DNA from: Vicinamibacterales bacterium
GTDB taxonomy: Bacteria; Acidobacteriota; Vicinamibacteria; Vicinamibacterales; Fen-181
Direction of reading: 5' to 3'
DNA: 64,000 bases
Assembly: GCA_036504215.1 (NCBI GenBank)
Contig: DASXVO010000086.1
Coordinates: 1-64,000, forward strand
Notes under the pieces: model-generated
What the model saw: the letters and a program-made list of their open reading frames with translations, nothing else
Database searches by the model: none
What the model was told of the DNA's origin: nothing
Part shown: in pieces, positions 28,855 to 37,848 of the stretch
Layout: the number at the start of each line of letters is the position of its first letter
Position numbering within the stretch: the stretch's first letter is position 1
Position numbers and translations under genes: made by a program

Positions 28855-31056
28855 TCAGCCTCGAGTGAGCTCATGGTCCTGACTGCGCCGCAACGTGCTG
28901 ACCCGCTCCACGATCTGCCTGATCTCAGGATGGACCTTCAGGAGGTCGTCGAAATCCCGCTTCGCCAGGCTCAGGAACGAGCTGGGCTGGAGGGCGCGCA
29001 CCGTGGCCGTGCGCGGCGCGTCGAGGAGCAGCGCCAGCTCGCCGAAGAAGTCGCCGTCTGAAAGCACCGTGAGGCGTTTCTCCGCCTGGCCGGCGGTCAC
29101 GAACGCCTCGGCCTTGCCGCGCGCGACGACGTAGAAGCGATCCCCGACTTCGCCCTCCCGAACCACGATCTCACCGGCCTCGTGCCGCACGAAGACGAAT
29201 CGCCGCGCCAGCGCTTCGAGCGATCCGGCGTCGAGCCCGGCCAGCAGCGGAACGCCGGCGAGCCGCGCCGGGCCGATGTGGCCGTCCCGTCCGTCGGGAC
29301 TGATCTCGATGCCGCTCTGCTTCTGCCACAGGCCATGGTAGAGCCCGCCGCGCGCCAGCAGCTCGTCGTGCGTCCCGCTCTCGATCACACGGCCACCGTC
29401 GAGCACGATGATGCGATCGGCGGAACGCGCCGAGGCGAGACGGTGCGTGACCAGCACCACCATGCGACCGGCCGCGAGGCGGTCGAGGGTGGCGTTGATC
29501 GCCGCCTCCGTCGCCGGGTCGAGCGCTGAGGTCGCTTCGTCGAGCAGCAGGACGGCGGGGTCGCGCAGCATCGCGCGCGCCAGTGCGACGCGCTGCCGTT
29601 GGCCGCCGGAGAGCCGGCCGCCCAGCTCGCCGACCGGCGTGTCGTAGCCCTCGGGCAAGGATGCGATCACCTCGTCGATCTCGGCTGCCCGGGCGGCCGC
29701 GCGGATCTCCTCGAAGCCGGCGCCCAGCTTGCCGAGCCCGATGTTCTCGCGGATCGTGCCGGCGAACAGGAAGCTCTCCTGGAATACCGCCGCCATCTGG
29801 CCGTGCAGCGAGTCGAGCGTGACGTCACGAAGGTCGTGTCCGTCGGTGGTCACGTGCCCCCTCTGCGGGTCGTAGAAGCGCAGCAGGAGCTGGAGCACCG
29901 TGCTCTTGCCCGACCCCGAGGGACCAACCAGGGCGACCCGCTCGCCGGGTGCAACGCTCATCGTCACGTCTGTCAGAACCGGACGATCGGCCACATAGCC
30001 GAAGGTCACGCCTTCGAGCGCGAGCGGACCCGCGATGCGATGCAGGGTCCGGGCGTCCACACGATCGGCAACGTCTTCAGGTTCGGCGAGCAGTTCCTCG
30101 ATGCGCTGCAGCCCTCCGGACGACGCGATGAGACTGGGAATGACCTTCTTGGTGAGGTCGTACGCGTCCTTGCTGACCACCGCGTGCAGGCTCAGGAACG
30201 CAACCAACGAGCCGGTCGTCAGATGGCCCGAGTACGCCATCCAGGCGCCGACGCCGAGCACCACGACCTGGGCCACCAGGACGCCCAGGCTCGACGCGCT
30301 GCCCACCAGTTCGGCCATGAACTCGGCACGGATGAACCGATCGGCCAGGTCGGACAGCTGCGTCTCGAACCGGTCCAGCAACCACCCGGCCAGACCGAAG
30401 ACCTTGACCACGGGCTGCGCTCGAACGGTCTCACCGACCGTACTGGCGATGCCCGCCTCTCCCTGCTTGAGCGCGTAGCGGGCCGCGCCAGCCCGGCGGC
30501 CAAACACCCGTGTCCCGAGCCCCGCCAGCGGCATGCCGAGCACGATCACGGTCGCGAGCCGCCAGTCGATTGCGAACGCCACCGGAATGTTGATCAGCAG
30601 ACCGAGCGTGGCAATCACCGCGTCGACCAGGCGGGTGGTCAGACTCTTCTGGATGTCCGCAAGGTCGCTCGTGAACCGCGCGACGATGTCGCCACTTCGG
30701 GCCCGGGCGTAGTAACCGACCGAGAGCCGCTGAAGGTGGTGGAACATCCGCAAGCGAACGGTGTTGAGAATGGCGGCGCCGATGCGGGCGCCGAGGTAGT
30801 CGGCGAGAATGCTCGCGGCGGTGGCGAGGACGAAGCTGATCGCGAGGGCAGCCAGCACGCGCACGAGCAGCGTGAAATCGTGGCGAATCAGCCCTTGGTC
30901 GATGATCAGGCGCTGACTGTAGGCAAAGAACGCCTTGAACCCCTGCGGAACGGCCAGCACCACGAGGAGGAGCAGGCCGATCCGCACGTGCGGCCGCCAA
31001 TAGCGCAAGGCGTGGCCAACCGTCGCGAGCAAACCGATGGGCTTGTGGTTCTCCAT
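28855..31056 (-). CDS. ABC exporter (MsbA-like half transporter) with C-terminal cyclic-nucleotide-binding domain
   Basis: A 733-residue inner-membrane protein. Residues about 20-310 hold six membrane helices of a type IV exporter; the ATPase follows with GPSGSGKST (about 375), LSGGQRQRVALARA (about 480) and VLLLDEATSALD (about 498). After residue 600 comes a Crp-like cyclic-nucleotide-binding barrel (GEIVVREGEVGDRFYVVARG, FFGELALL, RTATVRALQPS). The fusion suggests activity gated by a nucleotide or by redox/ligand state; whether cNMP is really bound is unknown. ATG 31056 has AGGGAGGA upstream. The gene lies 40 bp after the tricorn-like protease gene. Confidence 0.9.
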   Translation of the reverse strand: MENHKPIGLLATVGHALRYWRPHVRIGLLLLVVLAVPQGFKAFFAYSQRLIIDQGLIRHDFTLLVRVLAALAISFVLATAASILADYLGARIGAAILNTVRLRMFHHLQRLSVGYYARARSGDIVARFTSDLADIQKSLTTRLVDAVIATLGLLINIPVAFAIDWRLATVIVLGMPLAGLGTRVFGRRAGAARYALKQGEAGIASTVGETVRAQPVVKVFGLAGWLLDRFETQLSDLADRFIRAEFMAELVGSASSLGVLVAQVVVLGVGAWMAYSGHLTTGSLVAFLSLHAVVSKDAYDLTKKVIPSLIASSGGLQRIEELLAEPEDVADRVDARTLHRIAGPLALEGVTFGYVADRPVLTDVTMSVAPGERVALVGPSGSGKSTVLQLLLRFYDPQRGHVTTDGHDLRDVTLDSLHGQMAAVFQESFLFAGTIRENIGLGKLGAGFEEIRAAARAAEIDEVIASLPEGYDTPVGELGGRLSGGQRQRVALARAMLRDPAVLLLDEATSALDPATEAAINATLDRLAAGRMVVLVTHRLASARSADRIIVLDGGRVIESGTHDELLARGGLYHGLWQKQSGIEISPDGRDGHIGPARLAGVPLLAGLDAGSLEALARRFVFVRHEAGEIVVREGEVGDRFYVVARGKAEAFVTAGQAEKRLTVLSDGDFFGELALLLDAPRTATVRALQPSSFLSLAKRDFDDLLKVHPEIRQIVERVSTLRRSQDHELTRG

Positions 31057-31096
31057 GTCCTCCCTGCCCCTGATCGCCGTGGTCCAGTATGCGCCG

Positions 31097-34000
31097 CTAT
31101 TTCTTGCGCCGCTCCTGCGGAATGCTCCGCCACGCCGGCCGCTTCGGCTGCGCCGGCGGATTCTTCTGGAGTTCGTCCAGCACCACCCGGATCGCGCGCT
31201 CGAGCTGCGGGTCCTTGCCCGCCATGACGTCGGCCGGCGTCTGCTCGACCTCGATGTCCGGCGGCACACCGGTGTTCTCCACCACCCAGCCCTCCTCGGT
31301 CCAGATGGCCAGGTTGGGCGCCGTCACCCCGCCGCCGTCCATCAGCACCGGGAAGCCGAGGATGCCGACCAGGCCGCCCCACGTGCGCTTCCCGACAATC
31401 GGTCCCATCTTGAACTTGCGCCACATCCACGGGAAGAGGTCGCCGCCCGAGCCAGCCGTCTCATCGACCAGCAGCACCTTCGGCCCCTGGATCGACGCCG
31501 TCGGCGTCTTGATGTCCGCGCCGTAGCGCGTCGCCCAGAAGGCCCCGAGCGGCCGACGCAGGAGGTCGGTGTAGTAGTCGGCCACCGACCCGCCGCCGTT
31601 GAACCGCTCGTCCACGATGATGGCGTCGCGGTTGGCCTGCGGGTAGAAGTACCGCTTGAAGTAGGTGTGACCGAGCGTGCTCGTGTTCGGCACGTAGACG
31701 TATGCCACACGGCCCTTGGTCGCCTCGGTCACGCGTTTCAGATTGCCCTCGACCCAGTCGCGATTCCTCAGCGCCGACTCGTTGACCACGGGTACGACCG
31801 CCACGGTCCTCGCCCCCGTGCCGTCGGCATTCGGCCCCACGGTGATCTCGACGATGCGCCCCGACGTGTTCTCGAACGCGGCGAACAGGTTGGCTGGCGG
31901 CTTGAGGTCGTTTCCATTCACGGCCAGCAGGTACTCACCCGCCTTGACGTCCACGCCGGGCTCGGTCAGCGGCGACCGGAGTTCCGGGTTCCAGTTCAGG
32001 CCCCCGTAGACCTTTCGGAACCGGTAGCGGCCGTTCTCGACGGCATAGTCCGCGCCCAGCAGGCCGCCAGGAACCGTCGTCGGCTCGGTGCGCACGTCGC
32101 CTCCGCCCACGCGGTGGTGACCCACGCCGAGTTCACTGCACATCCACTGCATGACGCGGTTCAGATCGTCGCGCACCGCGAGGTCGGGCAAGAACACCGC
32201 GTACTTCTTCCGCATCGCCGCCCAGTCGACGCCGTGCATCGTCGGGTCGTAGAAGTAGTCGCGATTGATGCGCCAGGCCTCCTCGAAGATCTGTGGCCAC
32301 TCGGCCCGCGGCTCGACCTTCACCTCGATCGCCTCGACGTTCATCCGGCCCTGGCCGGGCTCGATCTTCCCCTTCGCGGGACCGGTCGCCCAGGTCGTGC
32401 CGCTGCGGTACAGGATCTTCTTCCCGTCCGCAGAAATGACGTAGGTCGCCACCTCGGGCAACAGGGTTTCGTCCTTGCGGGTGGCGAGGTCGTAGTGATG
32501 GAGGGCGGCCTTGTTGTCGATGGTCCTCAGGAAGAAGATCTGATTCGCTTCGCCGACCTCGAGGTTGCCGAGATCACCCGACGGCAGCGGCACCGCGAGG
32601 ATCCGGTTGGCGAGGCCCTCGAGGTCGATCGTGACGGCCGTTGCTGTCGGAACTGACGGCTTCTCGGCCGACTTGTCGGTGGGCTTCTCACCGGGCTTGT
32701 CTGCTGGCTTGTCGTCCTTCTTCTTCTCCTCGTCGCTCTCCTTGGCCAGGGGCGACGGCAGGTCTTTGCGGAGGACAGCCAGGTAGAGCGCGCTCGTCAC
32801 CTGCATGTCAGCGTTCGACATGGCGAACCAGTCCTTCACGGGACCGGCGTCGGTGGACCCGAAGAAGTAGAGATACTTGCCGCTCGCGTCGAAGACCGGC
32901 TCGGACACGTCGCTGAGACCATCCGTGACGGCGAACGACTTTTCCTGGTCGAGCGAGTAGACGTAGACCTGCTGGATGTAGGTGCGTGTATTGAGCGTGT
33001 AGGCCATCCACTTCGAGTCCGGCGCCCACGCGGGCGCGAGCGTGCCCAGGGGGCCGTAGATGGGCTCGGAAGCGACCTTCTTCGAGACGCCCGTCGCCAG
33101 GTCGATCCAGAACAGCGACCACGCATTGTCGGTGTACGCCACCTTCTTGCTGTCGGGCGACCACGCGGGCCGGCCGTAGAACCCAGCGCCAGGCAGCTTG
33201 TAGGCCTTCGCCTCGCCCTTGCCGTCTTGCGGCTCGACGACGAGGCGGTACTCGCCGCCGCCGTCGGAGAAGTAGGCGACCGAACGGCCGTCTGGCGACC
33301 ACACCGGCGACCGCTCGTGCACGCCCGGCGTGTTCGTCAGATTGCGAGGGTCGCCTTTCTCGGCAGGCACGGTCACGATTTCCCCGCGGAACTCGAACAC
33401 GGCACGGGCGCCGGACGGCGACAGCGCGGCCGCGCGAACGTAGCGGGCGCCCTTCACGAATCGGGGCCTCGTGTCCGGCAGATCGGCGGTCACGCCGACG
33501 GTCACCTTCGCGTGCTTCCCACTGGCCGGGTCGAAGATGTGCACGTAGCCGGCCTGCTCGTAGATGATCTTCCCGCCCCCGGCCGACGCCCACAGCACCG
33601 GGAAGTCGTCGTGGTCGGTGAGCTGCCTGATGGCTTTCGACTTGGTGTCGAACGAGAACAGGTTGAACTCACCGTTCCTGTCGGAGACGAAGTACACGGT
33701 GTCGCCGATCCACATCGGGTAGACATCGTTCGGGCGATCCGGCGGCTGCGGCAGCGACTCGACCGCCCGCGTCGCGGTTGTATAGAGCACGATGGTCGAG
33801 TGCGTGCCGCCCCGGTAGTGTTTCCACTGGGTGAACGCGTCGTAGAGCGGGTTGTAGGCGATGCGCTTGCCATCCGGCGAGAAGACGCCGCGGAAGGCGT
33901 TCGGCAACTCGATCTGCGTGGGGAAGCCGCCCCTGACAGGAACGGTGAACAACTGCGCGTACCGGTTGCTGAACACGGCGCGCGCCGACGTGAAGACGAC

Positions 34001-34375
34001 GGCCGAGCCATCGGGCGTGAACCCCTGGACCGCGTCGCGGCCCGGGTGCCACGTCAACCGGGTCGGGACGCCGCCGGCAACGGGCACGACGTAGACGTCG
34101 GCGTTCCCTTCGTACTGTGCGGTGAACGCCACCAGCGTCCCGTCCGGCGAAAAGGCGGGAGCGCTCGCCCCCTGGCCGCTGGTCAGCCGACGGACGTTCT
34201 TGCCGTCGAGTCCCGCGATCCACAGGTCACCCGCGTACACGAACGCGATGGCGGACTTGCTGATGGCTGGCTGGCTGAGCAGCCTCGTATCGGAGGTGTC
34301 GATGGCGTGAGTCGGCACGGCCCACAGGAGCGCGATGAGAAGCGCGCCGGAGGCGAGGCTGGATCGACGGATCAT
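31097..34375 (-). CDS. Tricorn-like S41 family protease
   Basis: A 1092-residue secreted protease. A signal peptide is followed by two WD40/PD40-type beta-propeller regions (repeats such as AFSPDGTLVAFT, WSPDGRSVAYFSDGG), a Lys/Asp-rich linker near residues 550-590, the C1 domain with ELGVGHHRVGGGD (catalytic His region), a PDZ-like domain, and C2 with VDERFNGGGS and DETAGSGGDLFPW, where the Ser at about 973 is the nucleophile. Tricorn proteins cut peptides delivered by other proteases. The start MIRRSS at 34375 has GGAGGGG upstream and gives a clean signal peptide. First gene of the unit with the ABC exporter. Confidence 0.92.
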   Translation of the reverse strand: MIRRSSLASGALLIALLWAVPTHAIDTSDTRLLSQPAISKSAIAFVYAGDLWIAGLDGKNVRRLTSGQGASAPAFSPDGTLVAFTAQYEGNADVYVVPVAGGVPTRLTWHPGRDAVQGFTPDGSAVVFTSARAVFSNRYAQLFTVPVRGGFPTQIELPNAFRGVFSPDGKRIAYNPLYDAFTQWKHYRGGTHSTIVLYTTATRAVESLPQPPDRPNDVYPMWIGDTVYFVSDRNGEFNLFSFDTKSKAIRQLTDHDDFPVLWASAGGGKIIYEQAGYVHIFDPASGKHAKVTVGVTADLPDTRPRFVKGARYVRAAALSPSGARAVFEFRGEIVTVPAEKGDPRNLTNTPGVHERSPVWSPDGRSVAYFSDGGGEYRLVVEPQDGKGEAKAYKLPGAGFYGRPAWSPDSKKVAYTDNAWSLFWIDLATGVSKKVASEPIYGPLGTLAPAWAPDSKWMAYTLNTRTYIQQVYVYSLDQEKSFAVTDGLSDVSEPVFDASGKYLYFFGSTDAGPVKDWFAMSNADMQVTSALYLAVLRKDLPSPLAKESDEEKKKDDKPADKPGEKPTDKSAEKPSVPTATAVTIDLEGLANRILAVPLPSGDLGNLEVGEANQIFFLRTIDNKAALHHYDLATRKDETLLPEVATYVISADGKKILYRSGTTWATGPAKGKIEPGQGRMNVEAIEVKVEPRAEWPQIFEEAWRINRDYFYDPTMHGVDWAAMRKKYAVFLPDLAVRDDLNRVMQWMCSELGVGHHRVGGGDVRTEPTTVPGGLLGADYAVENGRYRFRKVYGGLNWNPELRSPLTEPGVDVKAGEYLLAVNGNDLKPPANLFAAFENTSGRIVEITVGPNADGTGARTVAVVPVVNESALRNRDWVEGNLKRVTEATKGRVAYVYVPNTSTLGHTYFKRYFYPQANRDAIIVDERFNGGGSVADYYTDLLRRPLGAFWATRYGADIKTPTASIQGPKVLLVDETAGSGGDLFPWMWRKFKMGPIVGKRTWGGLVGILGFPVLMDGGGVTAPNLAIWTEEGWVVENTGVPPDIEVEQTPADVMAGKDPQLERAIRVVLDELQKNPPAQPKRPAWRSIPQERRKK

Positions 34376-34440
34376 GAGTGCCCCTCCAGGAAACGAGTTC
34401 ACCGTCCGAGCGGATGATAGCTCAAGGACGGCACACAGGG

Positions 34441-34461
34441 ATCGGGGATCGGGGATCGGGG
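34441..34461. repeat. Three tandem copies of ATCGGGG
   Basis: Three perfect 7-bp copies lie in the 128-bp divergent region between the tricorn-like and DJ-1/PfpI genes, about 45 bp before the latter. They could change promoter spacing if the copy number slips. Confidence 0.6.
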
Positions 34462-34503
34462 ACCGGCGTATGATGGAAGCCAGGGTTCACCAGGAGGCCC
34501 ACT

Positions 34504-35103
34504 ATGACGGGACGCAGAATTCTCTTGCTCGCCGGAGACTTCGTCGAAGACTACGAAATCATGGTGCCGTTCCAGGCACTTCAGGCCGTGGGCCACTCGG
34601 TGGACGCCGTATGCCCGGCGAAGAAGAAGGGTGACAAGGTCCGCACCGCGATTCACGACTTCGAGGGCGATCAGACCTACAGTGAAAAGCCAGGGCACAA
34701 CTTCACGCTGAATGCGACGTTCGACCAGGTGCACGAGCAGGACTACGATGCGCTCGTCATCCCCGGCGGCCGTGCGCCCGAGTACATCCGCCTCAACCCC
34801 CGCGTGCTCGACATCGTCCGACACTTCGCGACCGCGGGCAAGCCGATCGCCGCGATCTGCCACGGCGCCCAGTTGCTGGCCGCGGCAGGCGTGCTCGACG
34901 GGAAGCTGTGCGCGGCATATCCGGCGTGCGCGCCGGACGTCACCAGGGCCGGCGGCCGCTACGCGGACATTGCCGTGGACGATGCGGTGGTGGATGGAGT
35001 GCTGGTGACCGCGCCTGCCTGGCCCGCGCATCCGAGATGGCTTGCGGCCTTCCTCGAGGTGCTCGGTACGAAGATCGACCACGGCGCACCCGCGCGCGGC
35101 TGA
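34504..35103 (+). CDS. DJ-1/PfpI family protein
   Basis: A 199-residue cytoplasmic protein of the class I glutamine-amidotransferase-like superfamily. The nucleophile elbow is AAICHGAQ with C119 and H120, and the conserved acidic GDFVEDYE (11-18) supplies the partner glutamate. Members act as glyoxalases, chaperones or proteases in carbonyl stress. The ATG at 34504 is preceded by an AGGAGG box within ACCAGGAGGCCCACT. It diverges from the tricorn-like gene. Confidence 0.88.
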   Translation: MTGRRILLLAGDFVEDYEIMVPFQALQAVGHSVDAVCPAKKKGDKVRTAIHDFEGDQTYSEKPGHNFTLNATFDQVHEQDYDALVIPGGRAPEYIRLNPRVLDIVRHFATAGKPIAAICHGAQLLAAAGVLDGKLCAAYPACAPDVTRAGGRYADIAVDDAVVDGVLVTAPAWPAHPRWLAAFLEVLGTKIDHGAPARG

Positions 35104-35146
35104 TGGACCATCCGGGCGTCTCCATCCTGCGGGGGCGCCCGGCCCA

Positions 35147-35350
35147 GTGTCAGCGCTGCTCGGCCGAATCGGGTACTGTCAGGCGGCCGTCGCTGATACG
35201 TCGGCCGCCCGTGCAATCCTGTCGGAGATGGAAGGACTGCTGTCCAAGGGGGACGTCGCGAACGTCCACCTCGCCGACGTGTGCGCGGGCCTTGGCGAGC
35301 GGACGATGGAGTACCTCGTGCGGTTGGGGCTCCAGTCGCCGGCCCGCTGA
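35147..35350 (+). pseudogene. Decayed C-terminal TPR fragment
   Basis: This frame reads SALLGRIGYCQAAVADTSAA, then a helix pair with ILSEMEGLLSKGDVANVHLA and DVCAGLGE. It closely resembles the last TPR units of acidobacterial winged-helix or kinase regulators (pattern: gaAlaiLdEmk.rs..gyV.p..lA.v.agLGe). There is no proper start, no ribosome-binding site and no upstream domain, so it is best read as a remnant of a larger gene, although a short GTG-initiated protein cannot be excluded. Confidence 0.45.
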
Positions 35351-35363
35351 CGGAGATGGCGTG

Positions 35364-35609
35364 ATGAGTGACCAACAGATCGTCCGCGACTGCAGGGCGG
35401 CACTGCAGGCGTCCATCGAGGGTTCGTTGGGCCTGCTGAAGCTGAGTCGCCAACTGTTGGAGAGGATGGAATCGGCCGACCCCCTGCCCGCGGAGATCAT
35501 CGGTGAGTACCGCTCGCATTTCAACGCGACCGAGGAGCAACTCCGGATGCTCCAGACGGTCCTCGATCGGTGGGCGTTCCTGGCCGCCACGCCCACACAG
35601 ATACAGTAG
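35364..35609 (+). CDS. Small hypothetical helical protein (81 aa)
   Basis: A short frame with ATG at 35364 and GGAG nine bases upstream. The product (MSDQQIVRDCRAALQASIEG) is predicted mostly helical and ends with a leucine-rich segment NATEEQLRMLQTVLDRWAFL. No known domain was recognised. Codon use is like its neighbours. It sits between the TPR remnant and the GcvT-like gene. Confidence 0.55.
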   Translation: MSDQQIVRDCRAALQASIEGSLGLLKLSRQLLERMESADPLPAEIIGEYRSHFNATEEQLRMLQTVLDRWAFLAATPTQIQ

Positions 35610-35735
35610 GTGCCGCGACCGGCGCCATTCGGGCGGCTGATGGTGTACGATCGCCCGGCGGAGCGACTGGGAAATCACTCCTGGAGTGTTCCTCCCACAA
35701 TCAATACGACTCGCCATCGAGAAAGGGACCGGCGG

Positions 35736-37004
35736 ATGAGCACGGAAAAGAAGAAGACACCGTTGTTCGACTGGCACAGCACGAACGGCGCCAACATGGT
35801 CGAGTTCGGCGACTACGTCATGCCCGTGTGGTACTCGAGTGCCAAGGACGAGCACATGGCCGTCGTCACGCATGCCGGCCTCTTCGACACCAGTCACATG
35901 GCCGTCGTACGCGTGCTCGGCCCGGGCTCGTTCGACCTCCTCCAGTGGTGCTTCACCCGGGATCTGACCTGCTGCGTGGGCAAGGACAACGCGCCACTCA
36001 CGCCGGGCAAGTGCGTCTACGGGGCATTCCTCAGCGCGCAGGGCGACGCCATTGACGACAGCCTCGTCTACAAGGTCAAAGACGACGAGTACGTGGTCGT
36101 CGTCAATGCCGGCATGGGCGGAGTCATCGCCGCGCACCTGGAAGCAAACAAGAAGGACCTCCGCGTCCAGTGCGTCGATCTGACCGACAAGCTCGGGAAG
36201 ATCGACATCCAGGGGCCGTTGGCCATCAAGACGATGCGGAAGGTGTTGAAGGCGCCCGACGCCACATTCGACAAGCTGACGTACTTCTCCTTCAAGGGGC
36301 ACTTCGACAAGAACGCCGAGTTCGCCCGTGACGTGCAGCTCCTGGATGGAACGCCTGTGCTGCTCTCCCGTTCGGGCTATACCGGCGAGGTGGGCTTCGA
36401 GCTGTTCGTCGAACGCGAGCACACCGTCAAGGTCTGGGAGACGCTGATGGCCGCAGGCCGCGAGTTCGGCCTGACGGCGTGCGGGCTGGCGGCCCGGGAC
36501 TCGCTGCGGACCGGCGCCGTGCTGCCGCTGTCACATCAGGACATCGGCCACTGGACGTACATCAACCACCCCTGGCCGTTCGCCCTGCCGTTCGGCCAGG
36601 CGGGGAATCGGTTCACGAAGAGGTTCCTGGGCTCCGACGTCCTCGAGAAGTCCGCCAACGCACCCTACACGCTGACCTTCGTCGGGAACGACCTGCGGAA
36701 GATCGATGCGCACGAGGGCGTGGTGCTCGACCTCGACGGGCAGGAGATCGGCAAGGTGCTCACCTGCGCGACCGACATGGCCATCGGCCGCCACGACGGG
36801 CGCATCTACAGCGTCGCGACGCCCGACAAGCCTGAGGGGCTGCAGATCAAGGGACTGAGCTGCGGGTTCATCAAGGTCAGGGCGAATCTGCCGCTCGGCA
36901 CGGTCGTCCAGCTCAAGGACCGCAAGCGGACGATTCGGGTATTGATCGAGAAGGATGTCCGCCCGGACCGTTCCGCCCGCAAGGCGCTGAAGAACTTCAT
37001 GTAG
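35736..37004 (+). CDS. GcvT-like aminomethyltransferase family protein
   Basis: A 422-residue folate-binding-fold protein of the glycine-cleavage T / dimethylglycine dehydrogenase family. AGLFDTSHMAVVRVLGPG, DDEYVVVVNAGMGG, IQGPLA and LSRSGYTGEVGFELF are the expected conserved segments, and a C-terminal barrel follows. It probably moves a one-carbon unit to or from tetrahydrofolate, but no other glycine-cleavage gene is adjacent, so it may be a stand-alone demethylase. ATG 35736 was chosen over upstream codons because MSTEKKKTPLFDWH is the normal family start. Fifteen bp separate it from the creatininase gene. Confidence 0.85.
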   Translation: MSTEKKKTPLFDWHSTNGANMVEFGDYVMPVWYSSAKDEHMAVVTHAGLFDTSHMAVVRVLGPGSFDLLQWCFTRDLTCCVGKDNAPLTPGKCVYGAFLSAQGDAIDDSLVYKVKDDEYVVVVNAGMGGVIAAHLEANKKDLRVQCVDLTDKLGKIDIQGPLAIKTMRKVLKAPDATFDKLTYFSFKGHFDKNAEFARDVQLLDGTPVLLSRSGYTGEVGFELFVEREHTVKVWETLMAAGREFGLTACGLAARDSLRTGAVLPLSHQDIGHWTYINHPWPFALPFGQAGNRFTKRFLGSDVLEKSANAPYTLTFVGNDLRKIDAHEGVVLDLDGQEIGKVLTCATDMAIGRHDGRIYSVATPDKPEGLQIKGLSCGFIKVRANLPLGTVVQLKDRKRTIRVLIEKDVRPDRSARKALKNFM

Positions 37005-37019
37005 GACGAGGAGAGGCCG

Positions 37020-37832
37020 ATGCGGCATCGCCGAGTCTTGGGAGCAGCACTCGTGGCGGTCGCGACCCTCGCGGCCGCCGCGTTCGGACAGTCGCCACCA
37101 GGCCGAACGAAGGGCGTGCTCCTCGAAGATCTCACCTGGAAGGAAGCCGAGACACGGCTGACGCCTGACACCGTCGTCGTCATCCCCATCGGCGCGCAGG
37201 CCAAGGAACACGGGCCGCACCTGAAGCTCCGCAACGACTTCACGATCGCCGAGTACCTGAAGCGCCGTCTCCTGGACCGCACGGACGTCGTGGTGGCGCC
37301 GACGGTCAACTACCACTTCTATCCGGCGTTCGTGGAGTATCCCGGCTCGACCACCTTGAGGCTCGAAACGGCTCGCGATCTGATCGTCGATGTCTGCCGC
37401 AGCCTCGCCCGCTTCGGGCCGCGACGCTTCTACGCCCTGAACACCGGCGTCTCGACCGTACGCGCCCTCACGCCGGCCGTCGAGGTGCTGGCGGCCGAGG
37501 GCCTCGTGCTGCGCTTCACCAACATCGGCACGATCGTCGGGGACGTCGAGAAGAGAGTGCAGCAGCAGGAAGGCGGCACGCACGCCGATGAGCTCGAAAC
37601 GTCGATGATGCTCTACATCGATCCCGCGTCCGTCGACATGAGGAAGGCCGTGAAGGACTATCACCCGGGCCCGTCGCCGCTGACGCGTGTCGACAACGGC
37701 CAGAACACGTACTCGGCGAGCGGCATTTTCGGCGACGCCACGCTCGCCACGCGCGAGAAGGGTCGGCAGATCGTCGAGGCCATGGTCGATCGCCTCGTGA
37801 AGGAGATTGCCGATCTCCGTACCGCCAAGTGA
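37020..37832 (+). CDS. Secreted creatininase-family amidohydrolase
   Basis: A 270-residue protein with a signal peptide (MRHRRVLGAALVAVATLAAA). The metal-binding site matches creatininase: GAQAKEHGPHLKLRND (E63, H64, H67, D73) and HADELETS (H188, E191, E193). Creatininases hydrolyse cyclic amides; most environmental members have unknown substrates, and export to the periplasm is common in Acidobacteria. Ribosome-binding site GAGGAGAGG. It lies between the GcvT-like gene and the PPK2 gene. Confidence 0.85.
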   Translation: MRHRRVLGAALVAVATLAAAAFGQSPPGRTKGVLLEDLTWKEAETRLTPDTVVVIPIGAQAKEHGPHLKLRNDFTIAEYLKRRLLDRTDVVVAPTVNYHFYPAFVEYPGSTTLRLETARDLIVDVCRSLARFGPRRFYALNTGVSTVRALTPAVEVLAAEGLVLRFTNIGTIVGDVEKRVQQQEGGTHADELETSMMLYIDPASVDMRKAVKDYHPGPSPLTRVDNGQNTYSASGIFGDATLATREKGRQIVEAMVDRLVKEIADLRTAK

Positions 37833-37848
37833 CAGGGTGGGGCAAACC

